In this document: piece after piece, positions 36,573-47,801 of the stretch
Layout of the letters: each line of letters begins with the position of its first letter
How positions within the stretch are numbered: position 1 is the stretch's first letter
Assembly: GCA_026874595.1 (NCBI GenBank)
Contig: CM049317.1
Location: forward strand, 72,129,618-72,193,617
Direction of reading: 5' to 3'
Source: Sipunculus nudus
Taxonomy: Eukaryota; Annelida; Sipuncula; Golfingiida; Sipunculidae
DNA: 64,000 nt
Position numbers and translations under genes: made by a program
Notes under the pieces: model-generated
What the model was told of the DNA's origin: nothing
What the model saw: only the letters and a program-made list of their open reading frames with translations
Database searches by the model: none

Positions 36573-37413
36573 TATATATGTCAAGGCCCAGATCCCAATT
36601 TGGACCAATTGCCAATTGTTCCAATCCAGATCAGGATTCAGTCCAGCCTAAATCCAGATCTTCAGTTAATAACAAAGAGAATGACTTCCTGTTTAATCAG
36701 CTGAAGGTTATGGCTACCCTTACCCCTGATCTAGCTAATAACTGAATTTACATGCTAACTTCATGCCTGCAAGGCTCTTTTTAATGATCAAATCAATATA
36801 TTGTTTATATTTATAAAATGTTTTTGTTTATTTTAGATACAGAATTTAATTATTTTGATTCATAAAACATGATGCATGTAGGTAATACAAGCCAGAAAAT
36901 TTTTTTTTTCGTAAAGTTTAAATTTTTTTGTACTTTTACAAAAGTTAAGATGTACCAAAAAATCAGTAATTTTCTTTTATTCCATTAATTAACTCATGTC
37001 AGGTATCAGTCTCCAGATATTCACTTGTTTAACAAGCTCTGTGTGTTTGAAATTTAAAATGGTATATAGAAAATTTTATAATGACAAAATTAGATTAAAC
37101 TTTATTAATACCTGAACTAAGGTGAGTTTTCCCGAATTCTATCAGAAGTAATTGCTGTAGGTGTTATTTAGTATTATGTGAACTGCAAGTCTGAATCAGG
37201 ATTTGGGCAGGACCAGATCCTGATCATGGTTTGGACTGGTCAGAATCCAGATCGGGATTTGGTCCTGACCAACTAGGAATTGGTCTAGACCAAATGGCCA
37301 TTGGTCCAGACCAAATCCTGATCTGGGTATAGGCCAGACTGAATCCAGATCGGGATTTCATCTGGACGAATAGCTGATTGGTATAGATCTAGAACTGGGC
37401 ATTGACATATATA
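36573..37413. mobile_element. Foldback-type element with long, internally repetitive inverted arms
   Basis: The left end TATATATGTCAAGGCCCAG is matched in reverse complement by the right end CTGGGCATTGACATATATA. Inward, both arms consist of degenerate short units (CCAGATC, GGATTTGGTC, GGTCCAGACC) that pair across about 0.7 kb. The right arm (about 37196-37413) is longer than the left (36573-36665). The spacer is AT-rich and non-coding. It fits a Foldback-type or long-TIR MITE; no family name given. It occupies most of intron 3. Confidence 0.65.
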
Positions 37414-37524
37414 TATATTATTTATTTTGCTGTGGATGTTATGTTGTCTCTTGTTCTCTATTGTATGTTTACTTTCTAAAATTTTTATTTCGATGAATGT
37501 TGATTGGTGGTTTGTCTCTCACAG

Positions 37525-37619
37525 CCATGCAGGCAGCCAGCAAGACGTTTTATGAGGTTCTGCTGTGCATGTATGAAGACAAATGGGTGGGCCACTCCAG
37601 ACTAGAAACAATCGTAGAG
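37525..37619 (+). CDS. Amph: Amphiphysin exon 4 (residues 75-106)
   Basis: 95 bp exon between ctcacag| and GAG|gtgagt, completing the split Ala codon. Encodes AMQAASKTFYEVLLCMYED and then WVGHSRLETIVE. It corresponds to the BIN1 segment [21 protein letters not shown], which includes the kink region between helix 1 and helix 2 of the BAR fold. Ends in phase 0. Confidence 0.93.
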
Positions 37620-38339
37620 GTGAGTTGACTGACTTATTTTCACATAGTTAAGATTATAGAAGATACACAAGTGCATAACAGTTCAAGTCCTTAAAACCAT
37701 AGAAATCCCAACTGCAGTCATTCTGTTCACTTTAACCGCCGCTTTGTATAGCAGGACTCTCCATGTTTCACCACCATGCAGGACTGGCACGGAGCAAATA
37801 ATTGTAATCAGACCAATCAGAGCCTGGTATTACATTGGGCATCCAGCACCAAGTTTAAAACCCATGACATCCCACTCTCATTGGTATTATTTCTTTGCAC
37901 TGTGCCAGCTATGGGCGATGAAACCCAGATAATCTGTTGAAATAAAGGAAATGAGTGCAGAGTATTACCGCTGCGTGAGGAGTGAACATACCAGTAATAA
38001 ATCTAACAATGGCTCAATATGGATAGATAAAATAAGAATATTTGGGAAAAAGAGGTTTTGGCAGTCAGCTAGTCATTTGATTAGCTGTGAATTATGAGCG
38101 TTTCAGTGGGATTACCTCCATTCCTTAGCTCAAAAGTTACCAATACTGACACATGGTCAGATGTGGATTCTGACATACATGTTCAGGATGTACTGATGTA
38201 AAACATTCATACATAAATATAGATGTAAAGTTAAGAGATATATGGACAATGGCAAGATCTGATAAATCCTTAAAAAAAAGGACCCAATGTGCTGAAGCAG
38301 GCTGGCCATCCTTCCCTTTTGATCTGAATACAGCCTAAG

Positions 38340-39000
38340 CAGGGCCAGACATTAACAGTTAACCTCTCAACCCAGGTTAATAAAAGTTCCGGAAAATAGT
38401 GGGAGGGCAACCAAAGTCAGCTCCTACTTGCCTGACCAGGGCTCAACATAAATTTTTGAAAGTAGACTGGGCAAGTAATATCTAGCTTTCATTTGCCCTA
38501 CATGAATTTATACTTGCCCGTCAAATTTCATTGATTGTATTAAAGAACACAAAGATCTTTTTTCATGCCTGACCAGGGCTAAAGTTTATGTTGGGGGCAA
38601 GTAAAAGGGGACTTCTAGTTGCCCTACCACTATTTCCTGGAACTTTATCTTGCCTCTGGGCAAGTGGTTAACTGTTAATGTCAGGCCCTGCTGATTGGAC
38701 AAGTAGATCCAACATGTCCCTTATAAAAAAGGCCTGAACCTTACCTTATCTTTGTTTTAGAAATGAAATCATATTGATAATACCTTCTTATCAATTATCT
38801 TAAATTGCCCTCCATTCATTTATGCAAATACTAAAGAGAAATATTATTAACAAACAAAGTGCACATGAAAGACACTTTGTGTTCAGGGCAGTAAACACTG
38901 ATTTTGGTAGGGCAGGTAAAAAATCATGTAGGGAAAGTAAAAGCTAAATGTAACTTTACCCGTCTATGCAAGTACTTACAAAAGTTAATGTCAAGCCCTG
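38340..39000 (+). mobile_element. CAGGGC-type element, copy d, interrupted by another copy
   Basis: Starts CAGGGCCAGACATTAAC, resumes after 38690 with GGACAAGTAGATCCAACATG and ends AAAGTTAATGTCAAGCCCTG. Reconstructed without the insert it has the layout of copy a (16720-16991), including GGGAGGGCAACC and TCCTACTTGCC. Confidence 0.7.
38437..38690 (-). mobile_element. CAGGGC-type element, copy e (254 bp), inserted in copy d
   Basis: CAGGGCTCAACATAAATTT at the left and GTTAATGTCAGGCCCTG at the right. It is oriented opposite to its host copy. The insertion point falls in the host's TCCTACTTGCCTGAC motif. No perfect 8-bp target duplication could be confirmed by eye. Confidence 0.7.
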
Positions 39001-42000
39001 GATTTAGTGTTTTACATATTCATGTGTATCAGATACAGGCAAGCTTGCCTCCCCGTTAGATCTGAGCACAGATTAAGTGTTTTAGTATTACGTATTCATG
39101 TGTATCAGATGGAGGGAGGTTATGTTAGTTTGGGGTTGGAGCGTCCTGGTATGAGGTTTTAATACACCTCCTGTTTTATCAGATTGTGGTCTGGACCGCA
39201 TGGATATGAACGCACAAGGGCATCTCATAACCAGGAACCTTCATAGTGAAGGTCATGTATGCTGTAATACCCTGCCCACAAAAGTCCCAAAGCATATGAG
39301 AACCACAAAAATTATATTAAAAATGTTCACCAAACCAAAGCTGTCTTTTGTTTGCTGTTTTGATCCATCGACCAGATTCCCTATCTTTATTATGAATATT
39401 CCGAACTGAGCTGACCAATCAGAAAGCTCAATTTAGAACTGAGAACTCTCAGGCATTCATGACAAACTCTTCAATGAGATAAATTGTCACTAAGATTTGT
39501 ATTAGAATATCAGGTTTTCACACATGCTGTATCTGTTATTTGATCTGCTCTGTGAGCTTGAATCAGTTCCAAATGTTACAGGTTTTTTTATGAAAGTTTC
39601 TAAGAAGATGTCACCATGACAACATACATGCATGGTTGCATATGTACATCCTCTAAGCTGTAAACCTTTGGTGTAGCCACAATAATTGTGGTAATTTGAT
39701 GGGTTTTGAGGAAACTCACCACAAATGTTTACCAATGAAGTATCTCACTTGAGTTTAATTCTCAGCAAAATTAGCAAATATATTTTTTAGGTCAGAGGTC
39801 ACAAGACTTAGATTTGCATATTCTGGTGCTCTTGACCATTTAGTCATCAGTTTTGTTTGACTGGTCAGATACCAGTGACATACATCAAGATATCCCTGAA
39901 TAATCATGTGTGGTTTTAAAATTTCCTGTGGTTTGGACTGTGAGTGTGACTTTATCATATAATTACTGAATTATTCTTCTTGGAAAAAGTGATTGATGGG
40001 GAAACTTTATACATGATATCCTGCGTATATTTCTATATATAGGGAAGTAATTTTCTGATGATGGACACTTACCAGAACAAATTGCATGAAAATGAAACTC
40101 CACTTTATATGAGTGATATGTAAAATGATATGAGTGATACACAATATATGGTGTTAGGAGTTATATATCATTGTAAAAGCACTCCACTTAATGTATGAGG
40201 CATAATGGGCATGATGATAATCTAAACCAGTACTGCTCAACATCATATGTGTACTGATCATCAGATAAATTGGGCTGGGTACATCCAGGCAAATATATGT
40301 CATTGTGCATTGGAACCCAGTTAATCTCTGAAAATTACTGGCTAGGATTTCTGGTTAATACTAGCTAGAGTTGCATTCCCAATAGAAGTAATTTCAGTTG
40401 AAACTGGAAATTACAAGAAAACAGTCTCAGCTAGTGTAGGTTTAAATATTAAAATGTTCATTGATGCACCTTTGATTGTTGATTTCAATTAGTTTACTTC
40501 AGAATTTCCTTGTTTACTGTGACATTTGTTGGTGTAACAGATTTGATATCCTTTCCTGCTCTTCATGAAAGTCAGAATAAACATAAATGCTTGGTGTGCA
40601 GTAGAAGGAATCATTGGGGAGTAGTTCTTCCAATGTCAGCCATTTTTGCAGGAATTATTATGTAAACTGGTAGATAGTTAACTTGCATTGGTATTCCGGT
40701 CTTAAAAAAAATTGAGTTCCGAATTGAACTGGATTCTAGTGTACTCTGAAATTGTCTAACCAAATCACATGTTATAAAATGTCACACAAATGTACATGAA
40801 TTCTGGAGAACGCAGACAATATGGCATGGACAGAGAACTAGTTCATGTGTCGAAATATTTTGGACATGCTAAAAAAATTCTCTTAATCACAGGTAACCCC
40901 AAGAACACACAACAAAATGCACCGTTACAAACAGAAATGTATAAATATATTAGGAACCGCTAACAAAATTTAAAAAAAAACATACAGCAAAATACACAAA
41001 AAAATTACTCATAAACACTGGTCACAGGTTATTTAGCACCACACAAGGTGGCATGGAAAATCATGTGAAAACACACAAAATGTGAAAGAACACAGACACT
41101 CCTGAACACACATATGTCTGCTGATATCACTGAGGAAAATTCAGTTCAGCTAGGCGTTAACAGGGGGCACTGACTTCCCACCTCAGAGTCACCCTTTCAG
41201 TCAATAATGTGTGTTGTATGATGACTGTGAATTAGTTTTATGATATACTGCTAAACAGCAGAACCTTCATGGTGTCAGATGCCTGGATATAACTTTTTAA
41301 GGGCAGTAGGGGATAGGACATAGCCTAGTGAATAAGGGGCTAGACAGCAGAGTGGAAGGAAAGAGTACCCTGTTTGAAATGTGCTGGTGCCTCAGTGGCA
41401 GAGATTTGCTCTAGATATTGTCCTAATGGCAAGTAATGACATCCTGAGTTAATGCTGATTCTGTGCGTCTAAAACCTGAAACCCAGTAGGCTTAGTTATA
41501 ACATATCATTCTTGTCATCTGGTAACCTATATCTCCATTCAATAGACAGTGCCACCAACAGGCCATGGACCTGTACTATATTGACAGTAACTCTGTAAAA
41601 TATACAGACCTGGCCAGTCTGCTCTCCCAGTTTGTGTTACTTCACATTGAACAAATGATACCTTTATCCAACTGACTATCCTGTCCATAGTATAATTAAA
41701 GTATTCACTTGGTTAATATTAAATTTTGAATTTTCCTAATTTAACAGAAAAAGGATAAATATAAGTGTGTGGTCTTGCAATAATGTTCTGAATGAAAGGC
41801 AACTTTTATTGCATCATGCCCACAGCTTCCCCTCTAACTTTATCCTTTAAATGTGGTCTGTATTAACTGTTGTGATAGCTTATATCAAAGCCACCAGCAT
41901 TTTATTCACACATATCAGTCATCTACAAATAAAACATTGTGACATCTTGAATATATATCTGTGATGTTCTATACCATATGTGTTTCTCTCTGACTATGAA

Positions 42001-42086
42001 CTGTTTGGTGTATGGTGTTTCAGCCTGTACCCTTTGGTGTGCTGGTTCAGTGTAAATAGTTAAATGATGGTGTTTTTTTTTTCCAG
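39001..42086 (+). other. Remainder of intron 4
   Basis: AT-rich sequence with no supported feature except the SINE-like sequence near 41311. Short A-rich stretches near 40960-41100 look compositional. Confidence 0.6.
41311..41500 (+). mobile_element. tRNA-derived SINE-like sequence
   Basis: TAGCCTAGTGAATAAGGGGC (41321-41340) resembles a tRNA A box with D-arm (TGGCCTAGTGG.TAAGG). About 40 bp on, a degenerate B box (CCCTGTTTGAAATG) is followed by a non-tRNA body. The lack of an intact B box indicates a decayed SINE, not a tRNA gene. Confidence 0.4.
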
Positions 42087-42182
42087 AATCTAGATCTGCT
42101 GTGGAATGACTATGTGGTCAACCTGATAGAGCAAGTTCAAGACCAGCTGGTTATATACAACAATGAGTTCCCCAGCTGTAAG
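42087..42182 (+). CDS. Amph: Amphiphysin exon 5 (residues 107-138)
   Basis: 96 bp, phase 0 at both ends; strong polypyrimidine tract before the acceptor. Encodes NLDLLWNDYVVNLIEQVQDQL and on to EFPSCK. It matches the BIN1 block NNDLLWMDYHQKLVDQAL, including the LLW.DY signature of BAR helix 2. Confidence 0.95.
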
Positions 42183-43006
42183 GTAGGGGGCGCCACAGTA
42201 TGTCACTTCTCACAGTCAACTTCAACTGCCTGGAGTAGATTGTGTCTACTGTCTAGAGCTTGTACATTTTGTCAACATGCCATATTTCTTTGATCAGATG
42301 CCAGGCCTTACATAGTGGCCTGCCTTAATTAGTAACAGGGGCAAAACAATTCCCAAAAAAATAAATGCAAGTCTTTAATAGATGCAGATCTTGTTCAGAG
42401 GCCTGGTGTATAGTAGTTTCCATGTTTGCCACCAGGTGTATTTTCCTGTCACTAAAACTAGTGCATTTATTGGTCAGATTGACCGGAGATTGTTGTATGA
42501 ATTTCGGTTTGGGTTGATACTATGTTTATTTCTTCTTAAAATCTTTCTTTTTTCTTACGTGCATGCTTGTTTCCAAAAGGGACCTAAATATTCCTGGTTA
42601 TTCCATTATGATAAAATCCAATCACCTATTGTAATAAACACTTCTTAAATATGTCAACAGTTACAAGGCTAACACTATCACTGCTGTCAAGCTATGTAAA
42701 AAAATTACAACTTTGTATGGTGAGAGTCTACATCACGGATGGTTGAACAGAACAGTTCTAATACGTTTGGGCATACATTTCTTGTGAAGCATGGGGACAC
42801 CAAATGATGGTGTCAATCAGTACAATTTGTAGCTACTGTGAAGCCAAATTATGCTCCTTGCTTTTTATTTTTAAGCATTTTTAAGTGCGTTCCCAGTGTT
42901 AACAAAACCACGCTTCTAGTTAAATCAAAATTTAAAATAATATTTACTCTTGTCAATAACTTTACATTCCACTGGAATATTCTCAGCAGTAAATGTCACA
43001 TGCCGG

Positions 43007-43375
43007 TATATACCAGGTCGGAACCAAATGACTATGCTGTGTCAAGCTGAATCAGTTAAAAGTCAGAAGGAAAGTGTCAAGAAAATGAATTACGCAGTGC
43101 AGTTATATGTACCAACTCCCTGTATTTTGATGGAACCAATATTAATAGTTGTACGTGGCGCACAGATAATGGAAGAGCCACCCATGTTCAGTTTATATAT
43201 ACCAGGTACGAAACGCTTGACTACAATGTGTCAAGCTGAATCAGTTAAAAGATGAGAGAAAGTGTTATGAAAAGGAATTACGCTGAGCTGTTATAAGTAA
43301 CAACCGCCATATTTCTCTAGAACCAGTGTACATGGAGCACAGTTAATGGAAGACCCACCCTGTGTTCAGAAGGAA
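43007..43375 (+). repeat. Tandem repeat, about 189-bp unit, two copies
   Basis: TATACCAGGT..GTGTCAAGCTGAATCAGTTAAAA, then GAATTACGC, then GGCGCACAGATAATGGAAGA in the first unit; a diverged second unit starts at 43197. A decayed third start (GTTACCAACTGCACC, GGAACAGCCAC) follows. No coding signal. Confidence 0.8.
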
Positions 43376-43667
43376 ACAATGTTACCAACTGCACCCAGTG
43401 TAAAATAAATGGAACAGCCACAATTAAACTCTGGGGTACCTGGTTTCGAGAGGCCCATGCAGACAGCTTCTTGTGTACAACTGCGATCTCTTGCTGTGAT
43501 TCCCCATAAATTCTTATATTGACGTGTGATTGTGGAGATTACGCATGTCCCATATCCCTATAGCATCTAAGTAAATTTCATAAACACAATCTGTGTACAG
43601 GCAATGTGTTCGATTTTGTCCGTAAGTAGTGACCTGCAGGTTTATTGTTTTGACATATTCTTTTTTT

Positions 43668-45230
43668 AGCTCAGCTGACAATAAGTCATCTGAGCTAAAG
43701 TCGTGGTCCATTGTCAGTCGTCCATCCGTCTGTCCGTCCGTCCGTAGATGTGGCACGTTTTGAAACCGTAAGACCTAGGAATCCAAAATTTGGCATTATG
43801 TTAGATGTCCCCAAGATCTCCTACCAAGCCGAAAACTGGGTCTTTGCGACTTCGTTCCTTTGAGAAATTAAGGAAAAACCTCAATTTTTTAGCTCAGCTG
43901 ACTATAAGTCATCTGAGCTATAGTCGTGGTCCATTGTCCGTCGTCCGTCCGTCTGTCTGTCCGTCCGTCTGTCCGGATGTCTGTCCGTAAGACTGGCACG
44001 TTTTGACACCATTGGACCTACGAATCTGAAATTTGCCATACAGTTAGATGTCCCAAAAATCTCCTACCATGCCAAAAAAAAATTGGGTCAATAGTACTTC
44101 GTTCCTTCGAGATATTAAGGAAAAACCTCAATTTTTCATTAGAAATATATTTTCACACTTCAGGACTGCCTAATATCAAAACCACTCATCTGGTTTTCTT
44201 CATATTTACCATAAATATTCCTCTATATAGTTTCTATGTACATGCCAGAAATTAAGTCAGTGTTATTTAATTTAAAAAGGTTATGGGCCCAAACATAATG
44301 GACTTTGTAAATAAATCAGGAAAGATATTTGGTCACTTAAGACCAAAAGTGTTAAAGGTAGGGCCTTTTTTTCAGTAATACAACTTTATTTGATCAAAAT
44401 TTAATTGTATACCAAAAATTAGATCAAAATCTGTTAAATTGTTTAAATATTGGCAAAAATATAAAATTGGTACCTTAAAGTTTGCCCAAGTTTGACCATG
44501 GCACGTTTTTTTTCCTGTAAGTAATGTGGATTTAATTTTCACAGCATGTTTTTGTTAGCATTTTGTCTGTTAACACCAAAAATTTGAAACCATTTGATCA
44601 AAAACTGTAGATTTTATTCAAGTTTTCAAGCACCATGCCACATCAAGTTTACATCAAGCTAGTGTTATGCAGTTTGCTAGAGCTCAGCTCTCCAGCTTCA
44701 GCTCTAAGTTCCTTAAATTTAGCATACAGTTAGATGTCTCCAAAATCCCCTACCATGCCAAGAATTTTATCACTAGGACTTAATTCCTTCGAAATATTAA
44801 TGAAAAACTTCTTTTTTCCATTAAAAACCCATTGTTACACTGTAAGTCTGCCTAATATCAAAACCACTGATCTGACTTTGATCATATATAATTTACATAT
44901 TTTTCTATACATTCACTATGCACATGCCAGAAATGATGTCAGTATTGCGTAATCGTTTTAAGTTATGGGCCCAAACATGCACTTTTTAAAAAATCAAGAA
45001 ATATATTTACTTCCTTAACAAGAGGATTGCTGAAGCTAGAGATATTTTGTCAGGGATGTAACATTATTAAATCAAGATTCAATTGAATACCAAAAATTAG
45101 TTCTGAATTGTTCAAATTTTTTAAGTTATTAGTATAAATATAAAATTAGTACCTTAAATTTTGGCCAACTTCGACCATGGCACGTTTGTTTCCTGAGAGC
45201 ACTGTTGATATAATTTTCATATCATGCACA
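43668..45230 (+). mobile_element. AGCTCAG-type element with TCCG microsatellite cores
   Basis: The 5' head AGCTCAGCTGAC..AAGTCATCTGAGCTA..GTCGTGGTCCATTGTC occurs twice (43668 and 43891), each time followed by a (GTCC/TCCG)n tract and GGCACGTTTTGA. The body (GTTAGATGTCCC, CTACCATGCC, GACTGCCTAATATCAAAACC) is also partly duplicated (about 44025-44510 and 44715-45200). Tetranucleotide-core non-autonomous elements of this form are known in bivalves (pearl/HINE type). The 3' end may lie at 46313-46346. Confidence 0.65.
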
Positions 45231-46312
45231 CAAGGATTTCATCAGTGTAGTTTAGAAAGCTGAAAGAAAAACAACATAACAATAAACAATAAATTAATAA
45301 TTTTGTATTGGTTTTTTATAACAAATTAAAGAAAAATTAATAGAAAAGGAATTTGTTAGTTGATGAGTACCAGAAAATTAACTTGCAGTTACTGATGATG
45401 TAAGAATCTTGTACGGACGGATAGAATGTCAATGTCAGTGTTATTCCAAATAACACCATGCAGTCACCTATGGTATTTTTCAGTGAAATATCAATGATAA
45501 AAAAATAAATCATATTATTCATTACTAATCATTAGGGATCATATGAAGGAAATAAATGATAGACAAAGATGCAGTTGATAATATTAATGTAGATTCCTTC
45601 TGTGTCTAGTGTGTAGATTGATGTTAAAGTAGTCCAAAGTGAATATATTACATTTGTTTTTTTTTTTTTAATATAAATAAAAGCCATAAAACCAGGTACT
45701 TATGATCATTATTTAAATTTGTGAATTTTGTATATTCTGGATTCTCAACATCTTTGTTTGGCTAAAACTGAATAAATACTAGACATGGTGCGAATGCTTT
45801 GCAAATGTATTTGAATACAAATATGAATATGTACTGCATTAAAAAAATTTTATTGCATAAGAATGGGAATTCAGGTAAAAATGAAAGTATTTGAATACCA
45901 GTGCAGATATTTTCAAAATGTATTCATGAATGCATTCATGAATATATTCTATAATATTATTTCAATAATCATTTCAGTTATATTTTATTTTTAAAAATCA
46001 TGATTTTCTTATTATTATTTTTTTAATAAAAATTATATTGGCACAATATTTGTTATTAAATTTTAATAAATAGTTAAACTCTCTTATAATATGTGATGCT
46101 TATAAGTTATATGGCCAAGTCAAAATCTGTGTGACAATAGCACTCCATTTGTTAATAAAAAATAAATGAAATCAATCCTCTTCCCTGTCTCCAAAGATAC
46201 TATCAAAATCATACATAAGCTAAACACCAACAACTCATAATAAAGCTTATATTTATTACCACACAAAACAAGCATGTGCCTCTTTCCCAAATCATATTTT
46301 TTTATCATATAT

Positions 46313-46346
46313 AACAGCTGAGCGCCGTGACCCATGGGTCCCTTGT
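46313..46346 (+). mobile_element. 3' terminus of AGCTCAG-type element
   Basis: ACAGCTGAGCG is the inverse of the 5' AGCTCAGCTG, followed by the palindrome GACCCATGGGTC and CCTTGTTTT. It is near-identical to 14068-14106. Whether it belongs to the 43668 element or to a separate copy is unclear. Confidence 0.45.
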
Positions 46347-47121
46347 TTTAAGTTTTGTCTGACGAGCCTGATAATGTATTTTTATTAGAGGCCTACTTCT
46401 ATTAAATGCCTGCCTTAAATAGAAGCCAGCCTTGTTTAGACGTCTGGTCAAAGCAGGGTCTGGAAATAATAACATCCCTGGGTGTTTGATCAAGGAAATA
46501 GGGTATTCATATTTATTATGTTAAATCTGATGCAGAAGACATAGTACAGTTATTATTAGGTCTTGTGGGAGTTAATATCTTTATTTAAGTGCATGGTGCA
46601 TAAATTATAAACCTAGACATAGGTTTCAAGATTATTTTTCCATCTATGTTACCTTTAAAATTGTTTAAAAGTCCATTCAGATGGGGAAAATGTGGTAATA
46701 CATAGGCAGTTGTGAAACTGATTTTTCGTATCTGGGGATGTTGTTGTCAAATGTTGTCATCTATTTTAATATAACTGTTTTGTGTTGTCTTTAGTATTCA
46801 TTTGTTATTGATCATGAATTTTTAACTTTGACTGACAATTGATATGGAAACACCCGCCCATATTGATTCTTAATTGTAGCTCCACATTTGTTGCAGTTTT
46901 ACCAGCTCTAGATATAAGTTCACAAGTTTACATGCATGAACCACTTTGTTTAATTTATGCAAAGTAGGTTCATTTCCAGGAATTTGGGAAGGGAAGAGTT
47001 TGCACTGGGGACTTGTACCCTAAAAATAGTCCACATTTTGTATGAAGTGTCACAATACTTACTTAATCCATAAGATCTAAGTATGTATAATTCAGTAATT
47101 ATGAGTGCATGTTTATTGTAG

Positions 47122-47229
47122 GCAAAGATATCCAAGAGAGGACGTAAGCTGATGGACTACGACAGTGCACGACATGCTCTGTCATCACTAGAAAATGCAA
47201 AGAAACCTGACGAATCCAAGATTGCCAAG
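47122..47229 (+). CDS. Amph: Amphiphysin exon 6 (residues 139-174, most conserved BAR block)
   Basis: 108 bp, phase 0 at both ends (ttgtag| and AAG|gtaaca). Encodes [20 protein letters not shown], then an acidic/basic helix ending DESKIAK. The KRGRKL.DYDSARH block is the family signature of N-BAR proteins. Its basic residues lie near the helix 2-3 tip that contacts acidic phospholipids. Confidence 0.97.
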
Positions 47230-47312
47230 GTAACAACATTAAGTGAACAAACTCTTATTATAGGATGAAATCTGATTTCTCTTTCACATGTTGTTTTGTG
47301 GATTCATATTTA

Positions 47313-47468
47313 CAGTGAAATCTTGCCTGATTACCACTGCACTATCAGAACCGGGCTGCTCAGACGACCAGTTTTTTTGGTCAGTGACGAATGTAAACTA
47401 TCAATCACCCTGATAACCAAACAACTTTGTCTGGTCCCTAAGGTGGTCCTGTTAGTGAGATTTGACTG
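47313..47468. mobile_element. Tigger/pogo-like MITE (156 bp), TA-flanked, in intron 6
   Basis: CAGTGAAATCTTGCC at the left and GTTAGTGAGATTTGACTG at the right are imperfect terminal inverted repeats with TA directly outside both ends. It occupies about a third of the short intron 6. Confidence 0.7.
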
Positions 47469-47715
47469 TATATACATAAGGTTAAAGGGATAAGTACTAT
47501 AAAACCATAATCATCTGAACATTTAGTTTGCCAGTATTTTCTGTTTTATTAATATCCTTCTCCCTCTTAGGTTTAAGTCAGTCAAACAGAAACAGTAATT
47601 GCCCCCCCCAACCCCCTTATTCTAAACGGTCAAATGATTTCCCCAAAATTATCATCTCACATATCCCTTTTTGTTTTAACTTGTTGACTGAACAAATATT
47701 TGTTATTTATTTCAG

Positions 47716-47801
47716 GCTACGGAGGAATTACGAGATGCAAAAAGTATCTATGAGGATATCAACAGGGACCTCCTAGATACTCTGCCAGAACTGTATGACA
47801 A
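47716..47801 (+). CDS. Amph: Amphiphysin exon 7 (residues 175-203)
   Basis: 86 bp from ttcag| to GACAA|gtaagt, ending in phase 2. Encodes ATEELRDAKSIYEDINRDLL, then DTLPELYD. It corresponds to the BIN1 stretch [20 protein letters not shown] and its following ELPSLW, the beginning of BAR helix 3. Confidence 0.95.

Larger units (their letters stand above)
42183..47121 (+). other. Amphiphysin intron 5 (4.9 kb)
   Basis: Contains the 189-bp tandem repeat and the TCCG-microsatellite element. About 45240-46310 is strongly AT-rich with no supported feature. At 42345-42400 and 46370-46500 are degenerate segments with phrases such as AAATGCCTGCC and AGAAGCCAGCC that look like an old dispersed repeat. 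Confidence 0.75.

Noticed and set aside
36524-36745. Glycine-rich peptide frames
   Set aside because: Arise from the poly-G tract at 36542-36564.
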